Below are positions 10,004-18,524 of a DNA stretch of 61,571 nucleotides, piece by piece. The DNA comes from Bacteroides fragilis (lineage in GTDB: Bacteria > Bacteroidota > Bacteroidia > Bacteroidales > DTGW01). The notes under the pieces are model-generated. The model worked only from the letters and a program-made list of their open reading frames with translations. It did not search any database and was not told the DNA's origin. Each line of letters starts with the position of its first letter. The first letter of the stretch is position 1. The stretch spans positions 1-61,571 of the forward strand of contig CAMDBI010000022.1 in assembly GCA_945889005.1 (NCBI GenBank), read 5' to 3'. The translations under genes were made by a program, and so were the position numbers.

Positions 10004-10090
10004 ATAACTTTAACAAGCTGAAAATATGAACTTTACAACATGTTAATTTATACACATTTACAACTTACGTCAAAAAACGAATAAAAATAA

Positions 10091-11209
10091 ATGGAGCTCC
10101 ACATTGTAACTTTTAATGTTCCCTATCCACCCGATTATGGTGGAGTTATTGACGTTTTTTACAAAATAAAAGCCTTAAAAGAAGCCGGAGTAGGCATACA
10201 TTTACACACATACCAATATGGCAGGGAAAAAGCCGAGCAACTTCAAGAATATTGTAGCACTGTAAACTATTATAAACGCAAATCGGGCTTAAAATATTAT
10301 TTTCAGAAAATACCTTTTATAGTTGCTACACGCGACAATGAAACATTGATCGACAATTTAAAAAAAGACAATTTTCCTATTCTATACGAAGGTCTTCACA
10401 CAACATTCCCCATATTTAGCAATTCTATAGAACCATCAAGAGTTCAAATAGTTCGTTCGCACAATATTGAACATAATTATTACAACGGCCTGGCAAGCCT
10501 CGACGATAATATTATTAAAAAAATATACCACCACACAGAAGCTTTAAAGCTTAAACCTTACGAAAAAGTATTGGAAAAAGCAACTGGTATTGCAGCCATA
10601 TCGAACAACGACGCACTATACCTTAATCAGGAATATGGAAAAACCATACTTGTTTCAGCATTTCATCGTTTCGAAAATATGTCTCAACATACAGGTTATG
10701 GCGATTATTGTTTATATCATTCAGACCTTTCGGTCATTGAAAACCATCAGGTTGCCGAGTTTTTAATTAATAAAGTTTTCAAAGATCTAAATTTCAAACT
10801 TATTATTGCAGGTCGTAATCCGTCGCCATCGCTCTTCAAAATGGTTAAGAATACCGAAAATGTTAGTCTGTTCTCAAATCTTTCGCGCGAATATTTAGAC
10901 AAACTCATTCAAGAAGCCCAAATAAATATTTTGCCTGTTTTTTTTAGCAATGGTATTAAACTTAAATTGTTGTCTGCCTTATTTCAAGGCCGTCATTGTT
11001 TAGTAAATACTCCTATGATTGAAGGCACTGGTCTCGAAAGTCTTTGCCATGTAGCCAATACAGAAATGGAATTTGTCGAAAAAATAATTAAACTTATGTT
11101 TACGATGTTCGACGAACGCGAAATGGATCGTCGAAAGAAAATACTTGAAGAAGATTTCTCAAATTCAGAAAATGCCAATAGACTCATCAGCTTTATTGAA
11201 AAACAATGA
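10091..11209 (+). CDS. Glycosyltransferase, GT4-like (GT-B fold)
   Basis: A 372-residue cytosolic protein. The N-terminal half has the PYPPDYGGVIDVFYKIKAL opening of GT-B retaining glycosyltransferases, in which the glycine loop binds the donor. The C-terminal half has a Rossmann region with LIIAGRNPS, followed by NILPVFFSNGIKLKLLSALFQG, the position of the family's donor-contact segment, although the classic EX7E spacing is not clear. It would transfer a sugar to an envelope glycan or lipid. The stop overlaps the next start (ATGA at 11206-11209), so it is coupled to the thioredoxin-fold gene. Fold and family are fairly sure; donor and acceptor are unknown. Confidence 0.8.
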   Translation: MELHIVTFNVPYPPDYGGVIDVFYKIKALKEAGVGIHLHTYQYGREKAEQLQEYCSTVNYYKRKSGLKYYFQKIPFIVATRDNETLIDNLKKDNFPILYEGLHTTFPIFSNSIEPSRVQIVRSHNIEHNYYNGLASLDDNIIKKIYHHTEALKLKPYEKVLEKATGIAAISNNDALYLNQEYGKTILVSAFHRFENMSQHTGYGDYCLYHSDLSVIENHQVAEFLINKVFKDLNFKLIIAGRNPSPSLFKMVKNTENVSLFSNLSREYLDKLIQEAQINILPVFFSNGIKLKLLSALFQGRHCLVNTPMIEGTGLESLCHVANTEMEFVEKIIKLMFTMFDEREMDRRKKILEEDFSNSENANRLISFIEKQ

Positions 11210-12585
11210 GAACATTACTGATATTTACTCTATTATTTCTGTTTACTAAGCTTTATTCTGCCGTTAACCGTATCGATATGGTTTTTGAAGGTCTCGAAAA
11301 CCAAAAAATAATTTTAGCTGTTCAATATGGAAAAAAGCAAATAGCTTTAGATACTACCCAACTCGATTCGACGGGTCAAGGGCACTTTCATTCGCCTCAA
11401 AAATACCCCGGAGGCTTATATTTGTTGGTTCTTCCCGACAAAAAATTTTACGAATTTTTGATCGACAATGAGCAATACTTTACATTACGATCGCAATACA
11501 AACACTTTTTCGATAGCATGAGTATAGAGGGTGCCGAGATGACCAATCTTTACCACAACTACCAAAAGAAAGCCCTCGAAATTCAACAAAAAATTAATTC
11601 AACAATTGCAATTCGCAAAACTGTTTCGAAAGACTCTTCAGTTATTTTAATGCATGCGATTGAGCGACTTACCATGGAGCTTAAATTTTTCAGAAGCAAT
11701 GTTGTTAAAAATTTGCCCAATAGCTTTATTGCACATCTATTCCAGCTTTTAGAAGAACCCGAAGATACAACTCAAAATACCAATATCGACAAAAATGCTA
11801 TAAGCAATCGATACAACTATTTGGTAATGAACTATTTCAAAAATTTTGTTTTTAACGACGAACGTTTATTACGAACTTCGATTTTTGAAGAAAAAATTGA
11901 TTTCTATTTCAATCGTTTAATCAATCAAAAACGCGATACCATTATTCGACATATCGATTTACTATTGTCAAAAGCTAGTAAAAACGAACAGGTCAACCGA
12001 TTTATACTCAACTATCTCACAGGCATTTACCGCAACAATCAACATTCACAGAGCGACTATATCTATCTTCATTTGATTGATCAGTATTATTTGGCAGGCA
12101 AAGCACCTTGGGCCGATCCGCGCTATTTAAAACTTATGAAGGATAGAGCCGACAATATTCGCACAACACTTATTGGTAGCAAAGCTCCCGATTTGAAATT
12201 GGAAACAATGGACAATAAAAATATATCGCTCTATAATGTCGATGCAAATTGGATTGTATTATATTTTTGGTCGCCCGATTGCGAAAAATGCCAACTTCAA
12301 ACCCCAATAATCGACAAAATCTATAAAAAGTATAAATCTAAAGGCATAAAAATATTTGCAGTGTTTACCTATGCCGACCGGGCTGTTTGGATCGATGCCA
12401 TCAAAAACCAAGACCTTGAGTGGATTCATGCCTATGACCCATTACTGAAATCCAATTTCAGTAAGCTATACAAAGTAAACGACACACCTACCCTCTATTT
12501 GCTCGATAAAGACAAAAAAATCGCTTTACGAAACACCGAAATTGAAGATTTGGAGAAGTTTATTGATGAAAAACTTAAGAAATAA
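11206..12585 (+). CDS. Exported thioredoxin-fold protein, TlpA-like
   Basis: A 459-residue protein with an N-terminal signal sequence (to about residue 19). A beta-rich N-terminal part resembles the DUF4369 module common in front of Bacteroidota thioredoxins, then comes a long helical middle, and a C-terminal TlpA/AhpC-type domain from about residue 325 starting GSKAPDLKLETMDNKNISL. The redox motif is CEKC (C359, C362) in WSPDCEKCQ, and the cis-proline is in NDTPTLYLLD. It should act as a periplasmic thiol reductase or isomerase. Its start overlaps the glycosyltransferase stop by 4 nt. The partner is unknown; coupling to a glycan gene suggests envelope assembly. Confidence 0.85.
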   Translation: MRTLLIFTLLFLFTKLYSAVNRIDMVFEGLENQKIILAVQYGKKQIALDTTQLDSTGQGHFHSPQKYPGGLYLLVLPDKKFYEFLIDNEQYFTLRSQYKHFFDSMSIEGAEMTNLYHNYQKKALEIQQKINSTIAIRKTVSKDSSVILMHAIERLTMELKFFRSNVVKNLPNSFIAHLFQLLEEPEDTTQNTNIDKNAISNRYNYLVMNYFKNFVFNDERLLRTSIFEEKIDFYFNRLINQKRDTIIRHIDLLLSKASKNEQVNRFILNYLTGIYRNNQHSQSDYIYLHLIDQYYLAGKAPWADPRYLKLMKDRADNIRTTLIGSKAPDLKLETMDNKNISLYNVDANWIVLYFWSPDCEKCQLQTPIIDKIYKKYKSKGIKIFAVFTYADRAVWIDAIKNQDLEWIHAYDPLLKSNFSKLYKVNDTPTLYLLDKDKKIALRNTEIEDLEKFIDEKLKK

Positions 12586-12587
12586 AT

Positions 12588-14543
12588 TTACTTTCCACAA
12601 TATTTCTTAATTACCGGATAAGCTTCTTCTACGCCCAATTCACCAGCTTTACTAATATCTAAACAACCCTTTTCGGTTTCTTTGAGGTATATAAAAGTTA
12701 AACCTCTGTTGAAATATGCTTGGGCAAACTGTGGCTGAATATCAATAGCCGATGAATAATTTCGTATAGCACCTAAATAGTCTCCTGCATCAATTAATAC
12801 ATTGGCCAAATTGTAATATGCTGGAAAAAATGCAGGATCAGTAGAGATGGCTTTTTTGTAATCCTCAATAGCTTCATCGTAACTGAGCTTTTCTTTTTTT
12901 CGATTGTCTATTGTTTTAATTTTATTCAAATCGCTCCCAACAACAATTTCATTATTAAATTCCCTAATTGAATTAATAATAGAAATAAGTTCAAATCGTG
13001 TATTAGCTCTTCCAAAATACGACAGGCTTTTATCAGGAAACAATTCAATAATTTGATTAAAATCGTCAATAGCCCCCATATAGTTTTTCGAAAGCGACTT
13101 CAATGTAGCTCTTTTTATCAATTGATCAATATCTTTTGTAAATGGTTCAATTCCCGAAATAATCGATTCAAACTGATGAAACGAATCTCGACTACTTGTT
13201 AACATTGCAAAAGATAAATAAATTTTCCCTTGTGTAAAATAGTTTTCGTTTATCAAGGCATCCAAATCTTTAAAAATTTTCGACTTTTCATCTTTTGTGT
13301 TTTCAACATCAAAGTGAATCAAACAATTTGAAAATCTACTAATACCCAACTCATTAATCTTAGCTATTTGCTCGTTACTTTCTTCAAAATCGGCTTTAAA
13401 CTCCAACATTCGAGCCATACTAAGCGAGTCGATAGTAGTACTAACACTGTCATTTAAACTTACAGCATTTAACTGTGCGGCTTTTTGGTAGTCCTGTTCG
13501 GCTCCATAAAAATCTTTCAAATTGCGTCTTTGAATAGATCGATAATAATATGCTGCTGAAAAATTTGGATTTAGAGCTATGGCTTTCGAAAAATCAATTA
13601 AAGCCTTCTTTGGCTTTTTTAATTTATCCCAAACGACTCCCCTATTGAAATATGTAATCACATTTTGAGGACTAATTTCCAACACCTTATCAAAATCTAA
13701 AATTGCAGAATCGGGACTGTTAATTTTCACTCTGAGCAATGCCCTGTTGAAATATGTTAATGCATTTTCAGGATCAAATGCAACTACCTGATTATAATCA
13801 CATAAAGCCCCCATATAATCGAACGATTCACTTTTTGCAATTGCCCTATTGAAAAAAGCATAAGAATTTCTGGGTTCAATATCAATTGCTTTATCGAAAT
13901 CGGCAATCGCTTTTTTGAATTCTTTCATCTCAAAAAAATTTCTACCCCTTTTTATATATGCATCTGCATTTTTGGGGTCTAGGTCAATTGCTTTATCGTA
14001 ATCAATGAGTGCATCTTCAAATTTACCTTTAAATTGTTTGCCCAATGCTCTAAATAAGAATGCGTTATGGTTTCGACTATTGAGCTTTACGGCATTAGAA
14101 AAATCGACCAATGCTTCATCGTAATTTTTAAGATGAATAGAATTTACACCTCTACAAATGTAAGCCATTACATTATCGGGGTTAAAATCTAATGATTTAT
14201 TGTAATCGTCGCGGGCTCCTTTAAAATCGTACAATCGCTCTTTTGTATCTCCTCGGTATAAATAGTAATTAGAAGAATAAGTGTTATTTTTAATAGCCAT
14301 CGAGAAATCGTCGAGAGCCCCCCTATAATCGCTTAAATTATACTTTGCTACTGCTCTAAGGAAATATGCCTCATCCGACTCTGGCAAAAACTTTATAACT
14401 ACATTGAAACATTCAATGGCAGGTAAATTTTCATTTTTTAAAATTTTATCTCTTCCACTATTGAGCCAATAAAATGTATTGATTTGAGCATAAAACAATA
14501 CATTGATGAATAAAAAGATAATAATAAATATATTTTTCTTCAT
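12588..14543 (-). CDS. Exported TPR-repeat protein
   Basis: A 651-residue protein with a signal peptide (MKKNIFIIIFLFINVLFYAQ) followed by about fifteen TPR units with very regular cores (AYFNRALLR, YYLYRGDTKER, AYIKRGRNFFEMKEFKKAI, ALIDFSKAIALNPN). The repeats form two blocks separated by a less regular stretch at about 380-470. It probably serves as a periplasmic scaffold. It ends 2 bp from the convergent thioredoxin-fold gene, with no terminator between, and starts 17 bp after the flavin-reductase gene, so those two form an operon. Partner unknown. Confidence 0.85.
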   Translation of the reverse strand: MKKNIFIIIFLFINVLFYAQINTFYWLNSGRDKILKNENLPAIECFNVVIKFLPESDEAYFLRAVAKYNLSDYRGALDDFSMAIKNNTYSSNYYLYRGDTKERLYDFKGARDDYNKSLDFNPDNVMAYICRGVNSIHLKNYDEALVDFSNAVKLNSRNHNAFLFRALGKQFKGKFEDALIDYDKAIDLDPKNADAYIKRGRNFFEMKEFKKAIADFDKAIDIEPRNSYAFFNRAIAKSESFDYMGALCDYNQVVAFDPENALTYFNRALLRVKINSPDSAILDFDKVLEISPQNVITYFNRGVVWDKLKKPKKALIDFSKAIALNPNFSAAYYYRSIQRRNLKDFYGAEQDYQKAAQLNAVSLNDSVSTTIDSLSMARMLEFKADFEESNEQIAKINELGISRFSNCLIHFDVENTKDEKSKIFKDLDALINENYFTQGKIYLSFAMLTSSRDSFHQFESIISGIEPFTKDIDQLIKRATLKSLSKNYMGAIDDFNQIIELFPDKSLSYFGRANTRFELISIINSIREFNNEIVVGSDLNKIKTIDNRKKEKLSYDEAIEDYKKAISTDPAFFPAYYNLANVLIDAGDYLGAIRNYSSAIDIQPQFAQAYFNRGLTFIYLKETEKGCLDISKAGELGVEEAYPVIKKYCGK

Positions 14544-14560
14544 TTAATCGGATTATGATA

Positions 14561-15202
14561 TTAAAAATAAATTTCGGCTGTGATTTTATTAAAAGAAACA
14601 CCTTTTTTCAATAAAATTTCACGTGTATCGACAACCATTTCGGCACTTCCACATATAAAGTATTGCTTATTTAACAATAAATTTTGCATTTGATCTATAA
14701 AATGAGTTACTCTGCCATTAAAAGCACCCTCAAACAAGCCTTGAGAAGAACATTGTATGTAGTTTTCTTTTAACTTTTCCTTAAAGAAACTCGACAAATA
14801 AAAAGCCTCCATAGATCTTGCTCCATGAATTAAATAAATATCAGTAAACTCATTCGATAATAAAAACGATGCAAAGGGAGCAATTCCAGTTCCTGATGCA
14901 ATCCAAACTGCGCCATTGTTGCACGATTTAAAATTGCCTTTTGGTTCCGAAATATATATTTCATCTCCCATAGAAAGTTTCGAAAGACATGGAGTCAATT
15001 GCCCTCTTTCTTTTACACCATATAGTATCTCGATATTTTCTGCATTATTGCCACTGCAAATACTATACATTCGGGGCACAATCGATTTATCTATAGAAAT
15101 TTCAATTATTTGTCCGGGTACAAAATCGAAGTTTCGTCTGAAGCTTAACAAATATAAACCTTCTGTAAGCTTAATGTTCGATTTTATTTTGACTGTTTCC
15201 AT
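14561..15202 (-). CDS. Ferredoxin-NADP reductase-like flavoprotein
   Basis: A 213-residue FNR-superfamily oxidoreductase. The FAD motif RMYSICS (the RxYS of the family) is near residues 43-49. The NAD(P) side shows GTGIAPFASFL near 103-113 and FICGSAEMV near 180-188, and the protein ends AEIYF with the terminal aromatic typical of bacterial FNRs. It would move electrons between NAD(P)H and a one-electron carrier. I start it at ATG 15202; a TTG six codons upstream is less likely. Length is a little short for the family, mainly in the FAD-binding barrel. It precedes the TPR gene by 17 bp, an unexplained pairing. Confidence 0.8.
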   Translation of the reverse strand: METVKIKSNIKLTEGLYLLSFRRNFDFVPGQIIEISIDKSIVPRMYSICSGNNAENIEILYGVKERGQLTPCLSKLSMGDEIYISEPKGNFKSCNNGAVWIASGTGIAPFASFLLSNEFTDIYLIHGARSMEAFYLSSFFKEKLKENYIQCSSQGLFEGAFNGRVTHFIDQMQNLLLNKQYFICGSAEMVVDTREILLKKGVSFNKITAEIYF

Positions 15203-15283
15203 TATACTATCGTTTCTCAATTCCTACTTATAATTAACCCCAACCCCAATGTCGTTTAATTAAGAAATATCAACTTTTTAATT

Positions 15284-15338
15284 ACCCCTAAATCCCCTAA
15301 AGGGGACTTCATTATCACCCCTTTAGGGGGTGGGGGTA
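15284..15338. repeat. Palindromic C4/G4 repeat element
   Basis: Two self-complementary 12-mers, CCCCTAAAGGGG (15294-15305) and CCCCTTTAGGGG (15318-15329), sit inside a larger inverted repeat (TACCCCTA at 15283-15290 against TGGGGGTA at 15331-15338). The nearby spacer holds two more palindromes. It looks like an interspersed non-coding repeat. Confidence 0.6.
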
Positions 15339-15355
15339 AAAAAGAAGAATGTTAA

Positions 15356-15409
15356 CTAAACTACATTAACCCCAACCCCTTAATAAGGGGCTTTAACTGC
15401 GTAGTTTAG
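15356..15409. repeat. Nested inverted repeat in the flavin reductase/FKBP spacer
   Basis: A perfect outer stem CTAAACTAC (15356-15364) and GTAGTTTAG (15401-15409) encloses an inner palindrome with arms CCCCT and AGGGG (15376-15390). It could fold as a cruciform in DNA or a stem-loop in RNA. Confidence 0.6.
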
Positions 15410-15417
15410 CAGTTTAC

Positions 15418-15455
15418 CCTCCTCGGTTACTGAGCATAGTCGAAGTAAAGGAGGA
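15418..15455. repeat. REP-like palindrome with GTCGAAGT core, copy 2
   Basis: Flanks CCTCCT (15418-15423) and AGGAGG (about 15449-15454) bracket the core CTGAGCATAGTCGAAGT (15430-15446). The core is identical to the inverted copy at 61478-61494 and two bases different from the one at 9827-9843. Confidence 0.65.
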
Positions 15456-15478
15456 GCTGGGGAGATAAAAAATCTAAT

Positions 15479-16015
15479 TTACTTTGAAATTTTCAATACA
15501 CGAATTGTATACACCAGCACAGCTCTAGGAGGAATGCGATCGCCATCGCCAGTTAGCCCAAAGGCCAAATGTGGAGGAATAATCAAGATTGCTTCGTCGC
15601 CCTCGCCAAGTAATGAAACACCCTCTTCGAGTCCAACGGCCTCCTTGCGTTCGCCAATAGTAAATTCTTTTACACCTGTCGAATCGGAGCTATTGCAATA
15701 AGTCCCATCGAGCAATTCCAACCGAAAATCGATAGTAACCAACGACCCCGTAGCTGCTTTTTTCGAATTAGACGACTTTGTTATACTATAAAAAAGCCCG
15801 TTTTCAGAAATTTTTAAAGAAATGTTTCGTCGTTGGGCATATTTCTCAATCAGCATAGAGTCTTGGTCTACCAAATACTTATTTACCCTAATCATGGTTT
15901 CGCCAATAGAGTCGCGAGAGTTTTTTACAGGGTTCACAACCGACGGCCCACAAGAAAAAAGCATTGAAATAAACAATGCAAATAGAAAACTATTCAATAC
16001 CTGTATATGCCTCAT
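15479..16015 (-). CDS. FKBP-type peptidyl-prolyl isomerase lipoprotein
   Basis: A 178-residue lipoprotein. The signal peptide ends in the lipobox LFSC (Cys at 22). A helical linker leads to one FKBP domain from about residue 75: GSLVTIDFRLELLDGTYCNSS, then GLEEGVSLLGEGDEAILIIPPHLAFGLTGDG and IPPRAVLVYTIRVLKI. It assists proline-limited folding of exported proteins and would be attached to a membrane. The domain shape recalls the gliding-linked FKBP lipoprotein GldI of Bacteroidota, but orthology cannot be claimed. Its start lies 26 nt inside the end of nrnA, so the two are co-transcribed. Confidence 0.88.
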   Translation of the reverse strand: MRHIQVLNSFLFALFISMLFSCGPSVVNPVKNSRDSIGETMIRVNKYLVDQDSMLIEKYAQRRNISLKISENGLFYSITKSSNSKKAATGSLVTIDFRLELLDGTYCNSSDSTGVKEFTIGERKEAVGLEEGVSLLGEGDEAILIIPPHLAFGLTGDGDRIPPRAVLVYTIRVLKISK

Positions 16016-17027
16016 CTATCTGTGTTTTATGGTTTTTAAGAATATTTTCAAACTTTGAAATGGTTTCTGTCATAGTCAATTTCGACTCGCCTCCGGCAGC
16101 ATTCTTATGCCCCCCACCTTCGAAGTTTTTTTCCGATATTTCGTTAACAGCGAAAAGGCCTTTTGACCTAAGAGAAATTCTAATCAGATTGTCTTTTTCA
16201 GTAAACAATGCTGCAATATTAATACCTTTAATAGAAAAAGGTATATTGACAAAGCCTTCGGTATCGCCTGTTTGAAACCCAAACTTTTCTAATTCCTGCT
16301 TGGTAAGCCATATGTATGCTGTACGAAACTCGGGCAATACTACCATTTTCTCGTTTAAGCAATAACCCATCAATTTCATGCGCTGTACCGAAAAATTATT
16401 ATAAATATGCTCAAAAATCTTATCGCGGTCAATCCCTCTGTCGATAAGAGCAGCAACAACCCTAAATGTTTCCGAACTAGCTGCATGGCTAAAACAACCG
16501 GTATCGGTCATAATGCCGGTATATAAACATTCGGCCGTTTGGTGCGATATGCTATCGGGAATATCGATGCTAGTTATAAACTGATACATAAGCTCACATG
16601 TAGACGATGCCTTAATATTAGAATATTGATAATTAAATACATGTTCGGGATATGGGTGATGATCGATCAATATTTTTATAGCCTGAGCGCTCTGAATAAT
16701 GGGTCCCAATCCTTTCAATCGGGTAAGGTTGTTAAAATCGGCACAAAAAATAATATCGGCTTCACTGATCTTTTGAGCTACCAATTCGGGCTTATGATGA
16801 TGCACTATAACTTCCTCAGAACCTTTCATCCATTTAAGAAATTCGGGAAAATCGTTAGGAATTACCACCTGAACCTGATGTCCATTTTCTTTCAAGAACC
16901 AATACAAACCCAACGACGAGCCCATAGCATCGCCATCTGGATTATAATGTGTTACAATACATATTTTTTTAAGACTATCAAGCAAAGGCTTAATATTACT
17001 AGCAATGGTAAAAAGTTGATTATTCAA
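15990..17027 (-). CDS. nrnA: DHH-family oligoribonuclease/pAp phosphatase NrnA
   Basis: About 345 residues with the DHH and DHHA1 domains of NrnA, which degrades 2-5 nt RNA oligomers and dephosphorylates pAp in the cytoplasm. Metal-binding motifs are THYNPDGDAMGSS (near 27-39), FCADFN, LIDHHPYP (the DHH), and GIMTDTGCFSHA; the C-terminal GGGHKNAAGG binds substrate. I place the start at TTG 17027. The longer reading from a TTG at 17054 would begin inside an exact promoter box (17052-17059), and no ATG precedes the first motif. nrnA runs divergently from ndk, an arrangement I recall as common in Bacteroidota. Confidence 0.85.
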   Translation of the reverse strand: MNNQLFTIASNIKPLLDSLKKICIVTHYNPDGDAMGSSLGLYWFLKENGHQVQVVIPNDFPEFLKWMKGSEEVIVHHHKPELVAQKISEADIIFCADFNNLTRLKGLGPIIQSAQAIKILIDHHPYPEHVFNYQYSNIKASSTCELMYQFITSIDIPDSISHQTAECLYTGIMTDTGCFSHAASSETFRVVAALIDRGIDRDKIFEHIYNNFSVQRMKLMGYCLNEKMVVLPEFRTAYIWLTKQELEKFGFQTGDTEGFVNIPFSIKGINIAALFTEKDNLIRISLRSKGLFAVNEISEKNFEGGGHKNAAGGESKLTMTETISKFENILKNHKTQIDEAYTGIE

Positions 17028-17051
17028 TTTTATTAGTTTTAAATGAAAACG

Positions 17052-17059
17052 CAAAATTA
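17052..17059 (-). promoter_or_regulatory. Candidate -7 box for nrnA-FKBP
   Basis: Minus-strand TAATTTTG matches TAnnTTTG exactly. Transcription would begin near 17045, excluding the upstream TTG and leaving TTG 17027 as the first usable start codon. Confidence 0.55.
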
Positions 17060-17135
17060 ATCTTCAAATTATAATATGTATTCAACTTATTACTATTTAT
17101 TTTGTTAAATTGCCAATAAAAAAAATACAAAAAAT

Positions 17136-17558
17136 ATGAGTGGAAATATAACATTTACAATGATTAAGCCGGATGCCGTTAGCAAACAATACACCGGTGA
17201 GATAATATCGATGATTAAAAAAGCTGGTTTTAAAATTGTTGCCATGAAAATGTTGCAACTAACCAAAGCCCAAGCCGAAAGTTTTTATGCAATTCATAAA
17301 GAGAAATCGTTTTTCAACTTTTTAACCGATTTTATGAGTTCAGGAAGGATTGTTGCAGCCATCCTGGTCAAAGACAATGCTGTAGAAGATTTCAGGAAAC
17401 TAATCGGAGCAACCAACCCAGCCAATGCAGAACCAGGAACTATACGTAAACTCTATGCCGAATCGATTGACCACAATGCCGTACATGGATCCGATAGCGA
17501 CGAGAATGCAATTATTGAAGCCGATTTCTTCTTTTCTAAACTGGAAAGGTTTTATTAA
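17136..17558 (+). CDS. ndk: Nucleoside diphosphate kinase
   Basis: A 140-residue Ndk, which moves the gamma-phosphate between nucleoside tri- and diphosphates through a phosphohistidine. The N-terminal [10 protein letters not shown] and the active-site segment [13 protein letters not shown] are present; the catalytic histidine is that of VHGSD, near residue 115. [15 protein letters not shown] is the nucleotide-loop region. Length and order are standard. It stands alone, divergent from nrnA, and is followed by a long inverted repeat (17582-17636) that could fold in the 3' untranslated region. Confidence 0.96.
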   Translation: MSGNITFTMIKPDAVSKQYTGEIISMIKKAGFKIVAMKMLQLTKAQAESFYAIHKEKSFFNFLTDFMSSGRIVAAILVKDNAVEDFRKLIGATNPANAEPGTIRKLYAESIDHNAVHGSDSDENAIIEADFFFSKLERFY

Positions 17559-17581
17559 CAGAAAGGCTTAAAATAAAAAAA

Positions 17582-17636
17582 GTTAGAAATGTGAAAGGCG
17601 AAATTCTTATGAATTTCAAACCTTTCGCAAACTAAC
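17582..17636. repeat. Nested inverted repeat downstream of ndk
   Basis: Three concentric arm pairs: GTTAG/CTAAC (17582-17586, 17632-17636), GTGAAAGG/CCTTTCGC (17591-17598, 17621-17628, nearly complementary) and GAAATTC/GAATTTC (17600-17606, 17611-17617). The transcript would form a long stem without a clear T-run on the plus strand. Confidence 0.6.
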
Positions 17637-17770
17637 TAAAAACTAACTATATTATAAAAAAATCTACTTCAAAAATTTAAGTATCAAAAAAATTAAATGA
17701 TTTTCAAATCACTTTCCGCATTTTTAATACGATACAAAGATAAATATATTGATATTTTCATGCAATAAAA

Positions 17771-17797
17771 TAGTTAGTTTTTTTCATGAACTAACTA
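17771..17797. repeat. Perfect 9-bp inverted repeat upstream of rplS
   Basis: TAGTTAGTT (17771-17779) and AACTAACTA (17789-17797) are exact complements with a 9-nt T-rich loop. The arms share the ACTAACTA word found after ndk. Confidence 0.6.
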
Positions 17798-18057
17798 ACA
17801 AAAATTGTTAATTAGTTCATTTATCTTCCATTTAATTGATTAACACTTTAATAACAAACTACTTTTCGAATTTCGATCGGAGCGGTTAATAACAAACAAT
17901 CCGTAAAAAATGAATATAAAAAAAACAATAGTGAAAGAATTACATTATAGAAATAAAATACTAAATAAAACTCAAAAAATTTCATTGTATTAAAAAATAA
18001 TTGTAATATTGCAGCCTGTTTTTTAAGAAGGTAGAATCATATAATAAACAAATAATA

Positions 18058-18405
18058 ATGGACTTACTGGAAGTAGCTAAAAGTAGTTTGAAAGAAGAAA
18101 AAGAATTTCCCGCATTTAAGAGTGGCGATACAATAACCGTTAGTTATAAAATTAAAGAAGGTGCTAAAGAGCGTATTCAGCAATTTAGAGGTGTAGTTAT
18201 ACAACGCAAAGGCACCGGGCATACAGTTACATTTACGATACGTAAAATGTCTGGCAATATCGGTGTAGAAAGAATTTTTCCTTTATACTCACCTTTTATC
18301 GATGGTATTGAATTGAATAAAGTTGGTAAAGTACGTCGTTCGCGTATTTACTACTTACGCAACCTAACTGGTAAAAAAGCCCGTATCGAAGAAAAGAAAT
18401 TCTAA
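18058..18405 (+). CDS. rplS: 50S ribosomal protein L19
   Basis: A 115-residue L19, located at the 30S/50S interface. Motifs are FKSGDTITVSYKIKEG, IQQFRGVVIQRKG, TFTIRKMSGNIGVERIFPLYSPFI and KVGKVRRSRIYYLRNLTGKKARI; length is normal. It is transcribed alone, with its own terminator 20 nt after the stop. The usual trmD-rplS neighbourhood of other phyla is absent. Confidence 0.97.
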   Translation: MDLLEVAKSSLKEEKEFPAFKSGDTITVSYKIKEGAKERIQQFRGVVIQRKGTGHTVTFTIRKMSGNIGVERIFPLYSPFIDGIELNKVGKVRRSRIYYLRNLTGKKARIEEKKF

Positions 18406-18421
18406 AAAACTTACAAAAAAC

Positions 18422-18454
18422 AAAAAGGCTGACTCTCATTGTCGGCCTTTTTTG
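18422..18454 (+). terminator. Rho-independent terminator after rplS
   Basis: Stem GGCTGAC (18427-18433) and GTCGGCC (18441-18447), one G-T pair, flanked by AAAAA and followed by TTTTTTGTTTTTT. Confidence 0.85.
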
Positions 18455-18487
18455 TTTTTTGTAAGCTTTAAGTTCGAAAAGAAAAAT

Positions 18488-18495
18488 TAATTTTG
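18488..18495 (+). promoter_or_regulatory. Candidate -7 box for ffh
   Basis: TAATTTTG matches TAnnTTTG exactly and lies 29 nt before the ffh ATG, just after the rplS terminator. Confidence 0.6.
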
Positions 18496-18524
18496 TGCTA
18501 TAATTTTAATTTGAATTCAACCTC

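Larger units (their letters stand above)
9757..10090. other. 334-bp intergenic region
   Basis: No gene of normal length is seen. The spacer holds, in order, a REP-like palindrome (9808-9860), a terminator-like hairpin (9864-9894), a block shared with the spacer at 30.5 kb (9911-9935) including a six-codon ORF ATG...TAA at 9929-9949, a T-rich stretch, and a promoter box at 9996-10003 for the downstream glycosyltransferase gene. Confidence 0.7.
17559..18057. other. 499-bp intergenic region with structured repeats
   Basis: No supported gene. It holds a three-part nested inverted repeat (17582-17636), a perfect 9-bp stem with a 9-nt loop (17771-17797), several ACTAACTA words, and a promoter-like TAATATTG at 18004-18011 before rplS. 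A 27-codon AT-rich ORF at 17910-17993 is probably chance. Confidence 0.65.

Noticed and set aside
17910-17993. A 27-codon ORF before rplS
   Set aside because: Lysine- and isoleucine-rich translation typical of AT-rich non-coding DNA, with no promoter or conserved feature; left as part of the spacer.
18422-18524. SRP RNA gene near ffh
   Set aside because: Only a terminator and a promoter are found in the short spacer; no room for, or sequence like, an SRP RNA.
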